A stretch of DNA of 64,000 nucleotides from Flavobacterium sp. LC2016-23 (GTDB taxonomy: Bacteria > Bacteroidota > Bacteroidia > Flavobacteriales > Flavobacteriaceae): positions 62,001 through 126,000 of the forward strand of contig NZ_WKKE01000017.1 of assembly GCF_009674775.1 (NCBI RefSeq), given 5' to 3'. The position numbers were made by a program, and so were the translations under genes. The notes under the pieces were generated by a model. That model searched no databases and had not been told where the DNA came from. It saw nothing but the letters and a program-made list of their open reading frames with translations. Below, piece after piece: positions 51,558 to 61,200 of this stretch. The number at the start of each line of letters is the position of its first letter. The first letter of the stretch is position 1.

Positions 51558-52976
51558 TTAGTTTTTAGAAAATTTCTCTTCAAAAGTTTTGAATCTTGCG
51601 TCCAGATCTTTCAGTAATTGTTTTTTTACCGAAGCATCCTGAATAAAGCTGTAGTTTATGCTGTTGTAAACATATTGTTTGATCGTCGCATACGTCACAT
51701 CCGGATATCTTTTTGCCAGTAATACATATTGTTCGGTCATGTTTGTTCTTAAAATACCGGCGTCGTCTGTGCTGATTACGATTGGCACATTGAATTCCTT
51801 GTAAAGTGAAAAGGGATGTCTGTTTTCTTTAACTTTTAAGATGAATTCGTTGCTGGTCAGGTTAATTTCAATCGGAATCGTATTTTTTGCCATGTAACGC
51901 AACAAATCATAGGAATTGGCTTCGTAAGCAATGTCAACTCCGTGCCCGATTCTGTTGGCTCCTGCAACATAAACCGCATCGTTGATATGCCAGGTTAAAT
52001 CCTCCGGTTGTACTAATCCCAGCGTTAATTCTCCCGCATGCAGCGTATATTTTACATCGGCAAATTTTGAATGGCAATATTTAAACATCACCATGTGAAG
52101 CCAGTAATCTTTCATTGAATTTTCGCCATGTTCAGGAGAAACAATATTGACACCGGCGACCAATTTACTTTCATTAGCAGAAATAAAAGCGATAACCAGA
52201 TTTTTAAATAAATCTACCGGTTCCATAAAACGAAGCACAAAATTTTGATAACGCATGGTGAAGTGGTCATCGTCAATTTTCAGGTCCTTGTGCAGTTTTG
52301 CTATAAAGTAGGTATTGAAATCTTCGGCGTATTTTTTAGCATCTTTTTGCTGTAGGGATTTGTACAATTCATCTAAATATTTCAGAACTGCTTTTTCGTC
52401 TTTTTGTGCCGCGGCCTGACGAAGTTTAGTATTAAAATCAGTTAAATCGGAAACATTCATGTCACAGGGAATTATAGATAATTGTGTTTCGATATAACTT
52501 ACATTTTCAGCAACAGCACGTTTTTTTAGTTCCAGCATGCCTTCTGCAAAATGCCCGTCAATGGTGGGGAAAAATTTATCAAAGGAATCAAAAAACAAAT
52601 CGTCAGAAGGAACAGACACACCGTTGTAATCTTTAGCAGACCAGGTTTGCATCACCTGCTGTTTGTAGAATTCCAGTTTTCCGTTATTTTTAAGAGAAGA
52701 AAATGTCTCCCAGTTTCCTTTCCCAGGTTTTGTTTTGGAAACTTCCATCGTTTCTAAATTCAGGTAAAAATCTGCTGCAATGGCTCTTTCCAGAAGAGGT
52801 TCCGCATAAATGGATCCTGAAAAATGATGGTGTAAATCGCCTCCTTTGGGCATTTGTTGAAAAAAAGCAGTGGAGAGTGCTTCATTGTTTCTGACTTTTT
52901 CTAAATAACGTTCAGCTGATTGAGAAAAGCCAATTTGCGCTATAAAAAAACAGAAAAGTGTAATTATCCTCGTCAT
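51558..52976 (-). CDS. Secreted adenosine deaminase (ADGF-like)
   Basis: This 472-residue protein has a signal peptide ending GFSQ. The metal-dependent deaminase pattern is seen: the early HHHFSGS (two zinc His near 50), YTLHAGELT near 316 (His and catalytic Glu), RIGHGVDI near 343 and ISTDDAGILRTNM (Asp pair) near 404. Length above the cytosolic form (about 340) comes from an N-terminal insert, as in secreted ADGF-type proteins. It should convert extracellular or periplasmic adenosine to inosine. Transcribed alone. Confidence 0.9.
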   Translation of the reverse strand: MTRIITLFCFFIAQIGFSQSAERYLEKVRNNEALSTAFFQQMPKGGDLHHHFSGSIYAEPLLERAIAADFYLNLETMEVSKTKPGKGNWETFSSLKNNGKLEFYKQQVMQTWSAKDYNGVSVPSDDLFFDSFDKFFPTIDGHFAEGMLELKKRAVAENVSYIETQLSIIPCDMNVSDLTDFNTKLRQAAAQKDEKAVLKYLDELYKSLQQKDAKKYAEDFNTYFIAKLHKDLKIDDDHFTMRYQNFVLRFMEPVDLFKNLVIAFISANESKLVAGVNIVSPEHGENSMKDYWLHMVMFKYCHSKFADVKYTLHAGELTLGLVQPEDLTWHINDAVYVAGANRIGHGVDIAYEANSYDLLRYMAKNTIPIEINLTSNEFILKVKENRHPFSLYKEFNVPIVISTDDAGILRTNMTEQYVLLAKRYPDVTYATIKQYVYNSINYSFIQDASVKKQLLKDLDARFKTFEEKFSKN

Positions 52977-52989
52977 AGTCTAGATTTAA

Positions 52990-53007
52990 ATTACATGCAA
53001 ATGTAAT
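52990..53007. promoter_or_regulatory. Inverted repeat overlapping the -7 box of the deaminase gene
   Basis: ATTACAT at 52990-52996 and ATGTAAT at 53001-53007 flank GCAA. The right arm overlaps TACATTTG read on the minus strand (52998-53005), an exact -7 box. Confidence 0.4.
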
Positions 53008-53147
53008 GGATTTTGAGGACATTTGAAAATGCGGATTGAAATTGGCAGGAGTTTAACCGCAAAGAGCGCAAGGTTTTTTTTAACATGGAGTAAATTTAAA
53101 CGCAAAGTTCGCCAAGTTGTACAGCAATACTTCACCTAAAAACAAAA

Positions 53148-53170
53148 AAAGACGCACATCAGTGCGTCTA
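53148..53170 (-). terminator. Terminator of the pirin-OsmC-GNAT operon
   Basis: The minus strand forms AGACGCAC, loop TGAT, GTGCGTCT, then seven T residues, an 8-bp stem. It lies about 85 bases after the GNAT stop. Confidence 0.75.
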
Positions 53171-53178
53171 AAATAAAA

Positions 53179-53210
53179 CCTTAGAACCTCAGCAACTCAG
53201 AACCTCAGGA
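53179..53210 (+). repeat. Four degenerate 8-nt repeats
   Basis: CCTTAGAA, CCTCAGCA, ACTCAGAA and CCTCAGGA follow without gaps, in the spacer between the GNAT stop and the terminator. The pattern resembles the CTTAGnAn array before ackA. Next to it (53221-53260) is a CCTTTGACCCTTTGCAACTC phrase with similar periodicity that overlaps the GNAT end. Confidence 0.5.
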
Positions 53211-53254
53211 GCTAAAAAACCTTTGACCCTTTGCAACTCTGCCACTTTGACCCT

Positions 53255-53539
53255 TCAGGAAAAAAGCACATCACGAATTTCTCCCGTCTTATCAAAAACA
53301 CTTTTCGCGAAAGGGCAAAGCGGAATGATTTTCAGATTATTATTTCTCGCATAGTCTACAGTAGCCATCAGGAGTTTTTTGCCAACCCCTTTTCCGCTGA
53401 AATCTTCGTTGACTTCTGTATGATCGATGATGAATTTAGAATCCCCGGCCCAGGTGTAGGTCATTTTTCCCGCTTCTTTTCCGTCTTCGATGGCTTCAAA
53501 ATAGCCTTTTCTGATATCGTTTATTTGTTGAATTTCCAT
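53255..53539 (-). CDS. Small GNAT-type N-acetyltransferase
   Basis: This 94-residue protein fits the short acetyltransferase group (YjdJ-like): MTYTWAGDSKFIIDHTEVNEDFSGKGVGKKLLMATVDYARNNNLKIIPLCPFAKSVF. The acetyl-CoA loop is GKGVGKKLL near 50-58. Residues after position 80 match the usual end. It would acetylate a small molecule in the cytoplasm. The stop lies near the periodic spacer repeat. It is last of a three-gene operon after OsmC (6-base gap). Confidence 0.88.
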   Translation of the reverse strand: MEIQQINDIRKGYFEAIEDGKEAGKMTYTWAGDSKFIIDHTEVNEDFSGKGVGKKLLMATVDYARNNNLKIIPLCPFAKSVFDKTGEIRDVLFS

Positions 53540-53545
53540 GATTAT

Positions 53546-53941
53546 TTATACTAATGAAGTTTCTATTTTAATTGTGTTTACAAGTGTTTTATGAACCGGA
53601 CAACTGTTTGCAATTTTCAAAATTCGCTGTTTTTGTGTGTCGTCTACATTTCCGGTAATTAAGATTTTCGTCGAAAACAAAGAAACGGTATGTTCTTCAT
53701 TTTTATCAAAATCAACCCAGATGGTAAGCTCTGAAACATCCCAGCCTTTGCGGTCAATATACATTCGCAATGTAATTAAAGTGCAGGAGGCCAGAGATGA
53801 AGCGAGAAGTTCAAACGGACTAAAACCTAAATTTTTTCCGCCTATTTCCTGCGGTTCATCTGAGATAAGTGTATTGCCGGTTTTAGAGGTTATTTCGGTA
53901 CGATATTTTCGGGTATCGATTGTTGCTTTAATGGTATCCAT
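53546..53941 (-). CDS. OsmC/Ohr family peroxidase
   Basis: This 131-residue protein has the OsmC/Ohr fold with the two catalytic cysteines in LASSLASCTLITLRMY (near 50) and ANSCPVHKTL (near 117). These reduce organic hydroperoxides with thiol or dihydrolipoamide partners. It follows the pirin gene by 2 bases and precedes the GNAT gene by 6, so the three are co-transcribed. OsmC versus Ohr subgroup cannot be told apart by eye. Confidence 0.92.
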   Translation of the reverse strand: MDTIKATIDTRKYRTEITSKTGNTLISDEPQEIGGKNLGFSPFELLASSLASCTLITLRMYIDRKGWDVSELTIWVDFDKNEEHTVSLFSTKILITGNVDDTQKQRILKIANSCPVHKTLVNTIKIETSLV

Positions 53942-53943
53942 AT

Positions 53944-54825
53944 TTATTTAATTCTTGGTTCAGGTAAAGGTACAAATTCGGTTTCACCCGGAACTTTCGG
54001 GAAAGTTTGTGCGGTCCAGTCTTTTTTGGCTTTTTCGATTAATTCTTTATCCGAAGAAACAAAATTCCAAAAGATAAAATGTTCTTCCGGGAAAGGCGTT
54101 CCTCCAAAAATATAAACGGTTGAATTGGCCGTAATTTCAAACTCACACAATGTACTGTCGTTGGTAATCAGGATTTGTTTCGGATCGTAAACATGTTCGC
54201 CGCTTTTGATGCTTCCTTCCAGAATATACAATCCGCTTTCGCCAAATAAATCTTTTCCGATGTTTATTTTTTGGGTGGTTTCACTTTTAATTTCAATAAA
54301 ATACAACGGACTATAAACGGGAACAGGTGATTTTTTTCCGAAAGCTTCTCCGGCGATTAATTTATAAGAAACGCCGTTTTCTTCCCAGGCCGGAATATCA
54401 TCGGCTTCCACATGTGCAAAATTCGGATCCATTTGCTCTAATTCTTTTGGAAGCGCCACCCAGATCTGCAATCCATGAAGCATTTTGTCAGAATGTCTTA
54501 AATATTCAGGTGTTCTTTCAGAGTGAACGATTCCTTTTCCTGCCGTCATCCAGTTTACGGCTCCCGGTTTTATTTCCAATTCGGTTCCCAGACTGTCGCG
54601 GTGCATGATGCTCCCTTCAAACAAAAAAGTTAAGGTGGAAAGTCCGATATGCGGGTGGGGCGGGACATCCATATTCTGGTATTGGTTTAACTGCGCCGGT
54701 CCCATATGATCAATAAATACAAATGGTCCGACAGCTCTTTTTTCACGGAAGGGCAATAATCTCCCCACCATAAAATTACCGATATTGGCGGCACGTTCTT
54801 CAATAATTAAGCTGATGTTTGACAT
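53944..54825 (-). CDS. Pirin family protein (possible quercetinase)
   Basis: This 293-residue bicupin protein has the pirin signature near 55-65: PPHPHIGLSTLTFLFEGSIMHRDSLG, with the metal-binding His residues, and HSERT near 104. The C-terminal cupin (about 190-290) carries no full metal set, as in other pirins. Bacterial pirins have quercetin 2,3-dioxygenase activity or act as redox regulators. It leads the operon with OsmC and GNAT genes, a stress-type grouping. Confidence 0.92.
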   Translation of the reverse strand: MSNISLIIEERAANIGNFMVGRLLPFREKRAVGPFVFIDHMGPAQLNQYQNMDVPPHPHIGLSTLTFLFEGSIMHRDSLGTELEIKPGAVNWMTAGKGIVHSERTPEYLRHSDKMLHGLQIWVALPKELEQMDPNFAHVEADDIPAWEENGVSYKLIAGEAFGKKSPVPVYSPLYFIEIKSETTQKINIGKDLFGESGLYILEGSIKSGEHVYDPKQILITNDSTLCEFEITANSTVYIFGGTPFPEEHFIFWNFVSSDKELIEKAKKDWTAQTFPKVPGETEFVPLPEPRIK

Positions 54826-54920
54826 GGTATGGTTTATTTAGTTGAAAACAAAATTACAGTTGTAGTGGAAAGCTATAACTTAATTTAGGTTAAGAAAATT
54901 GTTTTACTGTTTTTTAGTCA

Positions 54921-54983
54921 CGGATTTAGCGGATTATACGGATTAGAACAGTTTGCCACGAATTTCACGAATTTCACGAATTT
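54921..54983 (+). repeat. 9-nt periodic repeats upstream of the pirin operon
   Basis: CGGATT occurs at exact 9-base steps (54921, 54930, 54939) and CACGAATTT three times in tandem (54957-54983). Both arrays lie in the 244-bp spacer between the pirin gene start and the ATPase gene end. No gene and no T-run hairpin are present there. Confidence 0.6.
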
Positions 54984-55031
54984 TTCACTGGGTTTTATTT
55001 GACTTTATGCAAAAATCTGCGCGAATCTTTT

Positions 55032-55061
55032 AATCTGTGGCTAAAATAGTAGCCACAGATT
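55032..55061. repeat. 12-bp perfect hairpin after the metal ATPase gene
   Basis: AATCTGTGGCTA at 55032-55043 pairs with 55050-55061 over a 6-nt loop. It lies just downstream of the ATPase stop on the minus strand but lacks a T run. It may stabilise the operon's 3' end. Confidence 0.5.
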
Positions 55062-55069
55062 TTCAGGAT

Positions 55070-57067
55070 TTAAAATTTCATTCGTTGTATTCTTACGGCA
55101 TTTAAGATCGCTAGTAACGCCACTCCGACATCTGCAAAAACAGCTTCCCACATCGTTGCCAGACCTCCGGCGCCAAGAATCAGTACTACCGCTTTTACGA
55201 CAAATGCGAGGCCAATATTCTGCCAGACGATTTGTTTGGTTTTTTTTCCAATATTGATGGCAGTATATATTTTGGTTGGCTGATCGTTCTGAATGACAAT
55301 ATCTGCCGTTTCTATCGTGGCATCACTTCCTAAACCACCCATCGCGATTCCGGCGTGGGCAAGGGCCACGACGGGCGCATCATTAACACCATCGCCCACA
55401 AAGGCAATTTTCAGGTTTTTGTTTTTCAATTCAGTCACTTTGGCGACTTTATCTTCCGGCAGCAAATCGCCATAGGCTTCATCGATATTTAATGCTTTGG
55501 CGACGGAGTTTACTACGGCGGTTTTGTCTCCCGAAAGCATGACTGTTTTTACGTTTATGCGATGTAAACTCTGAATGGCATCCTTTGCATCTTCTTTGAT
55601 TTCATCGGCTATGAGAAAATAACCGGCATATTTTTGATTGATGGCCACTACGACTATTGTAAAAGGCGTATTGTCAATTTCCGAATCGTACTCAATATTG
55701 AATTTCTTCAGTAATTTGGTGTTTCCGGCGAGAATTTCGTTGCCGTCAATGGTGCCTTTCAGACCATGACCGGCGATTTCTTCTACAGCTGTCACAAGGT
55801 TTTCTTTCTCTGTTCCATTGGCATATTCGATGATCGCAGTGCCAACAGGATGTGTTGATTTGGTTTCGAGTGCCGCTGTATATTGTATTAAATCCGCTTC
55901 GGAAATCCCAACAGCTACTACTTTCTGAACTTTAAAAACACCTTTGGTCAAGGTTCCGGTTTTGTCCATTACGACCACCTGAATGGCTGCCATAATATCA
56001 AGAAAACCCGAACCTTTGAACAGAATTCCATTTTTACTGGCAGCTCCGATTCCACCGAAATAACCCAACGGAATAGAGATCACTAATGCACAAGGGCAGG
56101 AGATTACTAAAAATACCAAAGCACGATACAGCCAGTCTCTGAAAACATACTCATCCACAAAAAAGTAGGGAAGCAAACAAATCGCGATGGCGGAGTACAC
56201 CACAATTGGGGTGTATATTTTGGCAAACTTTCGGATGAATAATTCTGTTGGTGCTTTTTTGGCGGTAGCATCCTGAACCATCTGCAGAATTTTCGACAAT
56301 TTACTGTCGGTATATAAAGCTGTAATTTTTACCTCAGTCACGGAATTCAGATTGATCATTCCGGCCAGAACACTTTCGCCCTTATTTTTGGTATCCGGTT
56401 TACTTTCTCCTGTTAAAGCCGCGGTATTAAAGGAAGCCGTTTCTGAAAGCAGTTCGCCGTCGAGGCCTAGTTTTTCGCCTGGTTTTAATTGAATCACAGC
56501 TCCAATTTGGGCCTCCGTGGCTTTAATGATTTTGGTCTGGTTATTCTCCAGAATGGTCACTTCATCCGGACGCTGGTCTAATAATGTTTTGATGTTGGCT
56601 TTGGCACGTGTTACCGCCAGGGTCTGGAAAGTTTCACCAATAGCGTAAAAAAGCATTACGGCGACTCCTTCCGGATATTCGCCAATGGCAAAAGCACCGA
56701 CTGTGGCAATGCTCATCAGTAAAAATTCAGAAAAGAAAGCACCATCTCTGGCACTTTCTAGCGCTTCTTTCAATACAGGAAAGCCGACAGGCAGATACGC
56801 AACCGCATACCAGGTGATCCTTACCCATCCGGTAAACCAGGTTTGTGGCAGGTAATTATCGAAAATAATGGCAATGATTAATAATAGAAAACTGATTATT
56901 GCCGGTAAAAAAAGCTGAAAAGTAGTCTGGTTTCCTATTGAATGATCGTGCCCGTCGTGATCGTCATGTCCGTGATCGTCAGTTGAGCAGCAACTGGCAG
57001 CTTTGTTTTTTTGGACTGCTGTATTTTGTTTGGTTTCGCAGCAGTCTGTATCGTCGCTATGTATCAT
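55070..57067 (-). CDS. zntA: Zn2+/Cd2+/Co2+-type P1B ATPase
   Basis: This 665-residue inner-membrane pump exports divalent metal from the cytoplasm. There is no HMA domain; instead the N-terminus (1-50) has Cys pairs (DCCETK, SCCSTDD) and a His-rich run (HGHDDHDGHDH). The core follows: membrane helices, the actuator TGES, the metal motif SCPCAL, the phosphorylation loop DKTGTLTKG, the HP motif STHPVGTA, GDGVNDAPVVALA and the last helices. The Cys-Pro-Cys motif and His/Cys-rich tail fit zinc, cadmium or cobalt. The zntA symbol is by resemblance. It is last in the metal operon, 9 bases after the adaptor gene. Confidence 0.93.
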   Translation of the reverse strand: MIHSDDTDCCETKQNTAVQKNKAASCCSTDDHGHDDHDGHDHSIGNQTTFQLFLPAIISFLLLIIAIIFDNYLPQTWFTGWVRITWYAVAYLPVGFPVLKEALESARDGAFFSEFLLMSIATVGAFAIGEYPEGVAVMLFYAIGETFQTLAVTRAKANIKTLLDQRPDEVTILENNQTKIIKATEAQIGAVIQLKPGEKLGLDGELLSETASFNTAALTGESKPDTKNKGESVLAGMINLNSVTEVKITALYTDSKLSKILQMVQDATAKKAPTELFIRKFAKIYTPIVVYSAIAICLLPYFFVDEYVFRDWLYRALVFLVISCPCALVISIPLGYFGGIGAASKNGILFKGSGFLDIMAAIQVVVMDKTGTLTKGVFKVQKVVAVGISEADLIQYTAALETKSTHPVGTAIIEYANGTEKENLVTAVEEIAGHGLKGTIDGNEILAGNTKLLKKFNIEYDSEIDNTPFTIVVVAINQKYAGYFLIADEIKEDAKDAIQSLHRINVKTVMLSGDKTAVVNSVAKALNIDEAYGDLLPEDKVAKVTELKNKNLKIAFVGDGVNDAPVVALAHAGIAMGGLGSDATIETADIVIQNDQPTKIYTAINIGKKTKQIVWQNIGLAFVVKAVVLILGAGGLATMWEAVFADVGVALLAILNAVRIQRMKF

Positions 57068-57076
57068 AAATTTAAA

Positions 57077-58285
57077 TTAATGGGTGTGCTCTCCACCGCC
57101 TTTTTGGGCAGATAAAAGGTAAAAAGCACCTTGTGTAACAATTTTGCTATTATCAGGGATTGAAGTTACAAATTTTATTTCGGTAAATCCCATATCAGTA
57201 GTGCCGGGAATCACTTCAATGGCTTTAAAATGTATTTCTTCAGCTTCTGCTGCAGATTCGGATTTTTTCTCTTTTTCAGGTTGTTCGGTTTCTTTAATAA
57301 AGATAAAATATTTATCGCCGTTTTTTACAATAGCCGCTTTTGGAAGTGCCGGTACTGTCGTATTATTGAGATTGATATTGGCAGAAACGTACATTCCCGA
57401 GATCAGTCCTTTGGCATCATCGGGATTTATTTTGGCGTGAACGGCCACGGTTTTGCTTTCATTGGAAAACGATTTATTGATACCGAATATTTTTCCTTTT
57501 ATCGATTTATTCGATTGGTTGGTCAGTATAAAATCGACTTCCTGACCGATTGAAATGGAACCCAGATCTTTTTCGTACACATTTAAATCCAGATGCATCT
57601 GACTGTTGTCGGTGACTTCAAATAACGGAATTCCGGTTTCTGCAAATGCTCCTTTGGCAATATTAATTTTTCCGATGTAGCCATTTATGGGCGATACAAT
57701 AGGAATCAGGGCGGTGTTGCTGCCCGGGCTGATATGAAGGGCCTGTAATTTGTTTTTTGCAGCCTGTGCTTTGGCTCTTTCTACCGCTAATTTGGCTTTT
57801 ACTTCCTGAAATGTTTTTCGCGGATTTACATTTTCATCCGATAAGGTTTTCTGGCGGTTGTATTCCAATTGCAGATACTCGATATTGGCTGTAGCCGATT
57901 TATAATCTTCCAGCATTTCGACCACTTCGAGGTTTTGAATGGTCGCCAGCACTTTGCCTTTGTTGACATAAGTGCCTTCGAGTACTAAAATGTCTTTAAC
58001 GGTACCGCCAAGCAGTGTCGCAATTTTGGCGGAATTCTGGGGTGGAACTGTCGTGTATCCATTGGCTTTAATAATGGTATTGAGGTTCCTGTTTTCGACA
58101 CTTCCAAACTGAATACCAACTGTTTTAAACTGTACGGCAGTTAAGCTTACTTCATTTTCCGATGCTTCTTCTTCGTGAATTTCTTCCGCTTTTTTTTCAT
58201 TACAGGAAGTTAAAAAGAACAGGAAAAGGGCAATAGGAAAGAGCAGGGGGATGAAACGGCTGTTTGTGTTTTTTATATTTTTCAT
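57077..58285 (-). CDS. Periplasmic adaptor (HlyD/CzcB family) of the metal efflux system
   Basis: This 402-residue protein bridges the RND pump and outer membrane. It begins with a lipoprotein signal (IPLLFPIALFLFFLTSC, Cys near 28). The membrane-fusion layout follows: a lipoyl-like domain with VLEGTYVNKGKVLATIQNLEVVEML near 95, a coiled hairpin (SATANIEYLQLEYNRQKTLSDENV...), beta-barrel segments with EVTDNSQMHLDLNVYEKDLGSI, and a C-terminal membrane-proximal part. A short KxESAAEAEEIH stretch may bind metal. It lies between the CzcA gene (12-base gap) and the ATPase gene. Confidence 0.93.
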   Translation of the reverse strand: MKNIKNTNSRFIPLLFPIALFLFFLTSCNEKKAEEIHEEEASENEVSLTAVQFKTVGIQFGSVENRNLNTIIKANGYTTVPPQNSAKIATLLGGTVKDILVLEGTYVNKGKVLATIQNLEVVEMLEDYKSATANIEYLQLEYNRQKTLSDENVNPRKTFQEVKAKLAVERAKAQAAKNKLQALHISPGSNTALIPIVSPINGYIGKINIAKGAFAETGIPLFEVTDNSQMHLDLNVYEKDLGSISIGQEVDFILTNQSNKSIKGKIFGINKSFSNESKTVAVHAKINPDDAKGLISGMYVSANINLNNTTVPALPKAAIVKNGDKYFIFIKETEQPEKEKKSESAAEAEEIHFKAIEVIPGTTDMGFTEIKFVTSIPDNSKIVTQGAFYLLSAQKGGGEHTH

Positions 58286-58297
58286 GGATAATGGCGA

Positions 58298-61200
58298 TTA
58301 ATTAGTGGAAATGGAAGGGAATTGCAATCGAATGGCGCTCTGATTGTACGTATGCAGCGTTTCGGCATATTGCTTTTTTATATCAATGGCCTGATTTAAA
58401 AAACTGATATACGTCCAATAGCTCATATCTCCATTGGCGTAGCTTTTCTGGGCTGTTGTAATAATCTGCTCGGCATATTGCAAACCTTCTTTTTGATAAT
58501 AGGATAATCCTTTTTGCTGTTTTTGAAATTCATTTTGCAATTCTTCCCTTTGCAGCTCCAGCGAGAATTTAGTTTTCTCTAACTCGAGTTCTGACTGGGT
58601 AATGTTTATGGCTGCTGCTTTGGCTTTAGCCGTATTTACGCTGCCAAACAACGGAATCTGCAAACCGGCCGTAAATCCCTGAAACAGGGATCTGGTATCA
58701 ATGGTTTGTGCAAAATAGCCCAAACCTACTTTCGGTGCCCGTTGTGCTTTAAAAACATTTGCTTCTTTCTGATAGACCGAAATTTGTTGCTGGTGATAAT
58801 CAGCTGCTAAATTTTCGACTTTGGAGGTATTGGAATCTTTTGTCACTGTAAATTGCGAAGCTGCCGAAGCATCAGGAACAATGTTTTCCCTGGTCTGAAC
58901 AAAATACTGCAGCTGTTTTTGATAAATAGCCAGATCGTATTCTAATTGCTCTTTTTGGGTTTCAATCTCCTTCACTTTTGCCTTGGCACTGATGACTTCG
59001 ATATTCCCGCTTTCACCGGTCTTAAAACGAAGCTCGGCATTTTTTAAAAACAAAGCGTAAACATCCAGCAATTCGGTGTTTAGTTTCTGAATAGAAAGGC
59101 CGTAGCCATATTGATAATAGGCTAATGTAACGGCTTTTTCAATCTCATATTCAGACATGGCTTTTCGCTTTTCGGCCAGTTTGACGAGCTCTTCCTGCAA
59201 TTGCCGATTGGCTCTGGTAATTTTTCCAACGGGAAAATATTGCTGTACCGAAACGTTACTGTCATAATTAGCACTATTGAACTGTCCGCCCTGGTATTGT
59301 ACCTGCAAAGGATCTGCCTGAAAAGCCGTCTTTTTAAGGATGGTTTGTTTCTCTATTTCTTTATCGGCAATTTTTAAATTGAGACTATTGGATTTCGCCA
59401 TTTCCAATGCTTTTTCCAATGAAACAGGCTGGCTGTTTTGGGCAAAAGAGAAACTACTTATTAGCAATACAATAAGCGTTATTGTGGGTTTTATCGTCTT
59501 TGATTTGATTTTAATTCTTTTTTCGGACAATAAGTAGAGGATAGGCAAAACAATCAGCGTCAGGAATGTTGCTGAAAATAAACCGCCAATTACCACCGTG
59601 GCCAGTGGTTTCTGCACTTCGGCACCACCGCTTGTGGATAAAGCCATTGGCAGGAAACCTAATGAAGCTACTGCTGCGGTCATTAAAACCGGGCGTAATC
59701 TGGTTTTTGTCCCTGTTAAAACGCGTTCCAGCGGATTGTCAATGCCTTCTGATTTTAAATGATTGAAATACGAAATCAAAACAATTCCGTTGAGAACTGC
59801 GATTCCAAACAGTGCGATAAAGCCAATTCCGGCCGAGATGCTGAAAGGCATTCCGCGCAGCCACAAAGCAAATACCCCTCCAATAGCGGAAAGCGGAATT
59901 GCAGTAAAAATTAATGCGGCCTGTTTAATGCTTTTGAATGTGAAGTACAGCAGCACTAAAATTAAGCTCAGGGCAATCGGCAAAGCAATAGAAAGTCGTT
60001 TGTTGGCTTCGATGAGATTTTCGAACTGACCTCCGTACGTAATATAATATCCTGCAGGAAGCTCGAATTTTTTATCCAGTTTTTGCTGAATTTCCTCCAC
60101 CACACTTTTTACATCACGTCCGCGGACATTTAAGCCAATAGTGATCCGGCGTTTCCCGTCTTCACGGCTTACCTGAACAGGACCCTGCTCGTAATCGATA
60201 GTGGCCACCTGCGAAAGAGGTACCTGCTGTCCGTTAGGTAAAGGAATAAACAAATTACTAACGTCATTAATATCGTTTCGGTTTTCCTTGTTCATCCGAA
60301 CGACAATATCAAAACGTTTGTTTTCTTCATAGATTTTTCCGGCCGCTTCTCCGGCAAATGAGGAACGTATGATTTTATTTAAATCTTCAATATTTAAACC
60401 ATACAGTGCAATTTTATCGTAATCGTACTTTATGGTAATCTGTGGCAATCCGGTTACTTTATCGGCTTTTAAATCACCAACACCTTCAATGGTATTGATT
60501 TTCTGAATGAGTTCACTCGCTTTTCTTTCGAGAACGTCCAGATTGTCGCCAAATATTTTAATAGCGATATCACTTCGGCTGCCCGTCATTAATTCGTTAA
60601 AACGCATCTGGATGGGTTGTGAAACTTCAATATTGGCCCCCGGGATTTTTTCCATTTCAGCTTTCATCAGATGGGCTAAATCTTCCCAGTTATCAGCGCT
60701 CGTCCATTCTTTTTTGTCTTTCAGGACAATAATTAAATCGCCGCTTTCTATAGGCATCGGATCGGTTGGAATTTCACCGCTTCCGATCTTCGTCACGATG
60801 GTTTTAATTTCCGGAAATTTAGCTTTCAGCATTTTTTCATACGCAGTTGTCGTTTTGATCATTTGAGACAGAGAACTTCCGGTCATGATGGTGGCATTAA
60901 TCGACAAATCCCCTTCTTCTATGGTTGGAATAAATTCGCCTCCCATATTTTGAAAAATGATAATTGCGAAAACAAATAAAGACAAAGCAACTCCTAAAAC
61001 TACTTTTTTGAAACGCAGTGCTTTTTCTAAAAACGGAGTGTATATTTTCTCCAGCCATTCCATCATGCGGTCACTGAAATTGGTTTTGTGTGCCGGATTT
61101 TTAGATAGAAATAAAGCACTCATCATCGGCACATAAGTGAGCGAAAGGACAAACGCACCCATTACAGCAAAACCAACCGTCATAGCCATTGGCTTAAACA

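Noticed and set aside
54957..54983. Tandem CACGAATTT as a CRISPR-like array
   Set aside because: Units are 9 nt and directly adjacent, without spacers, and no cas genes are near.
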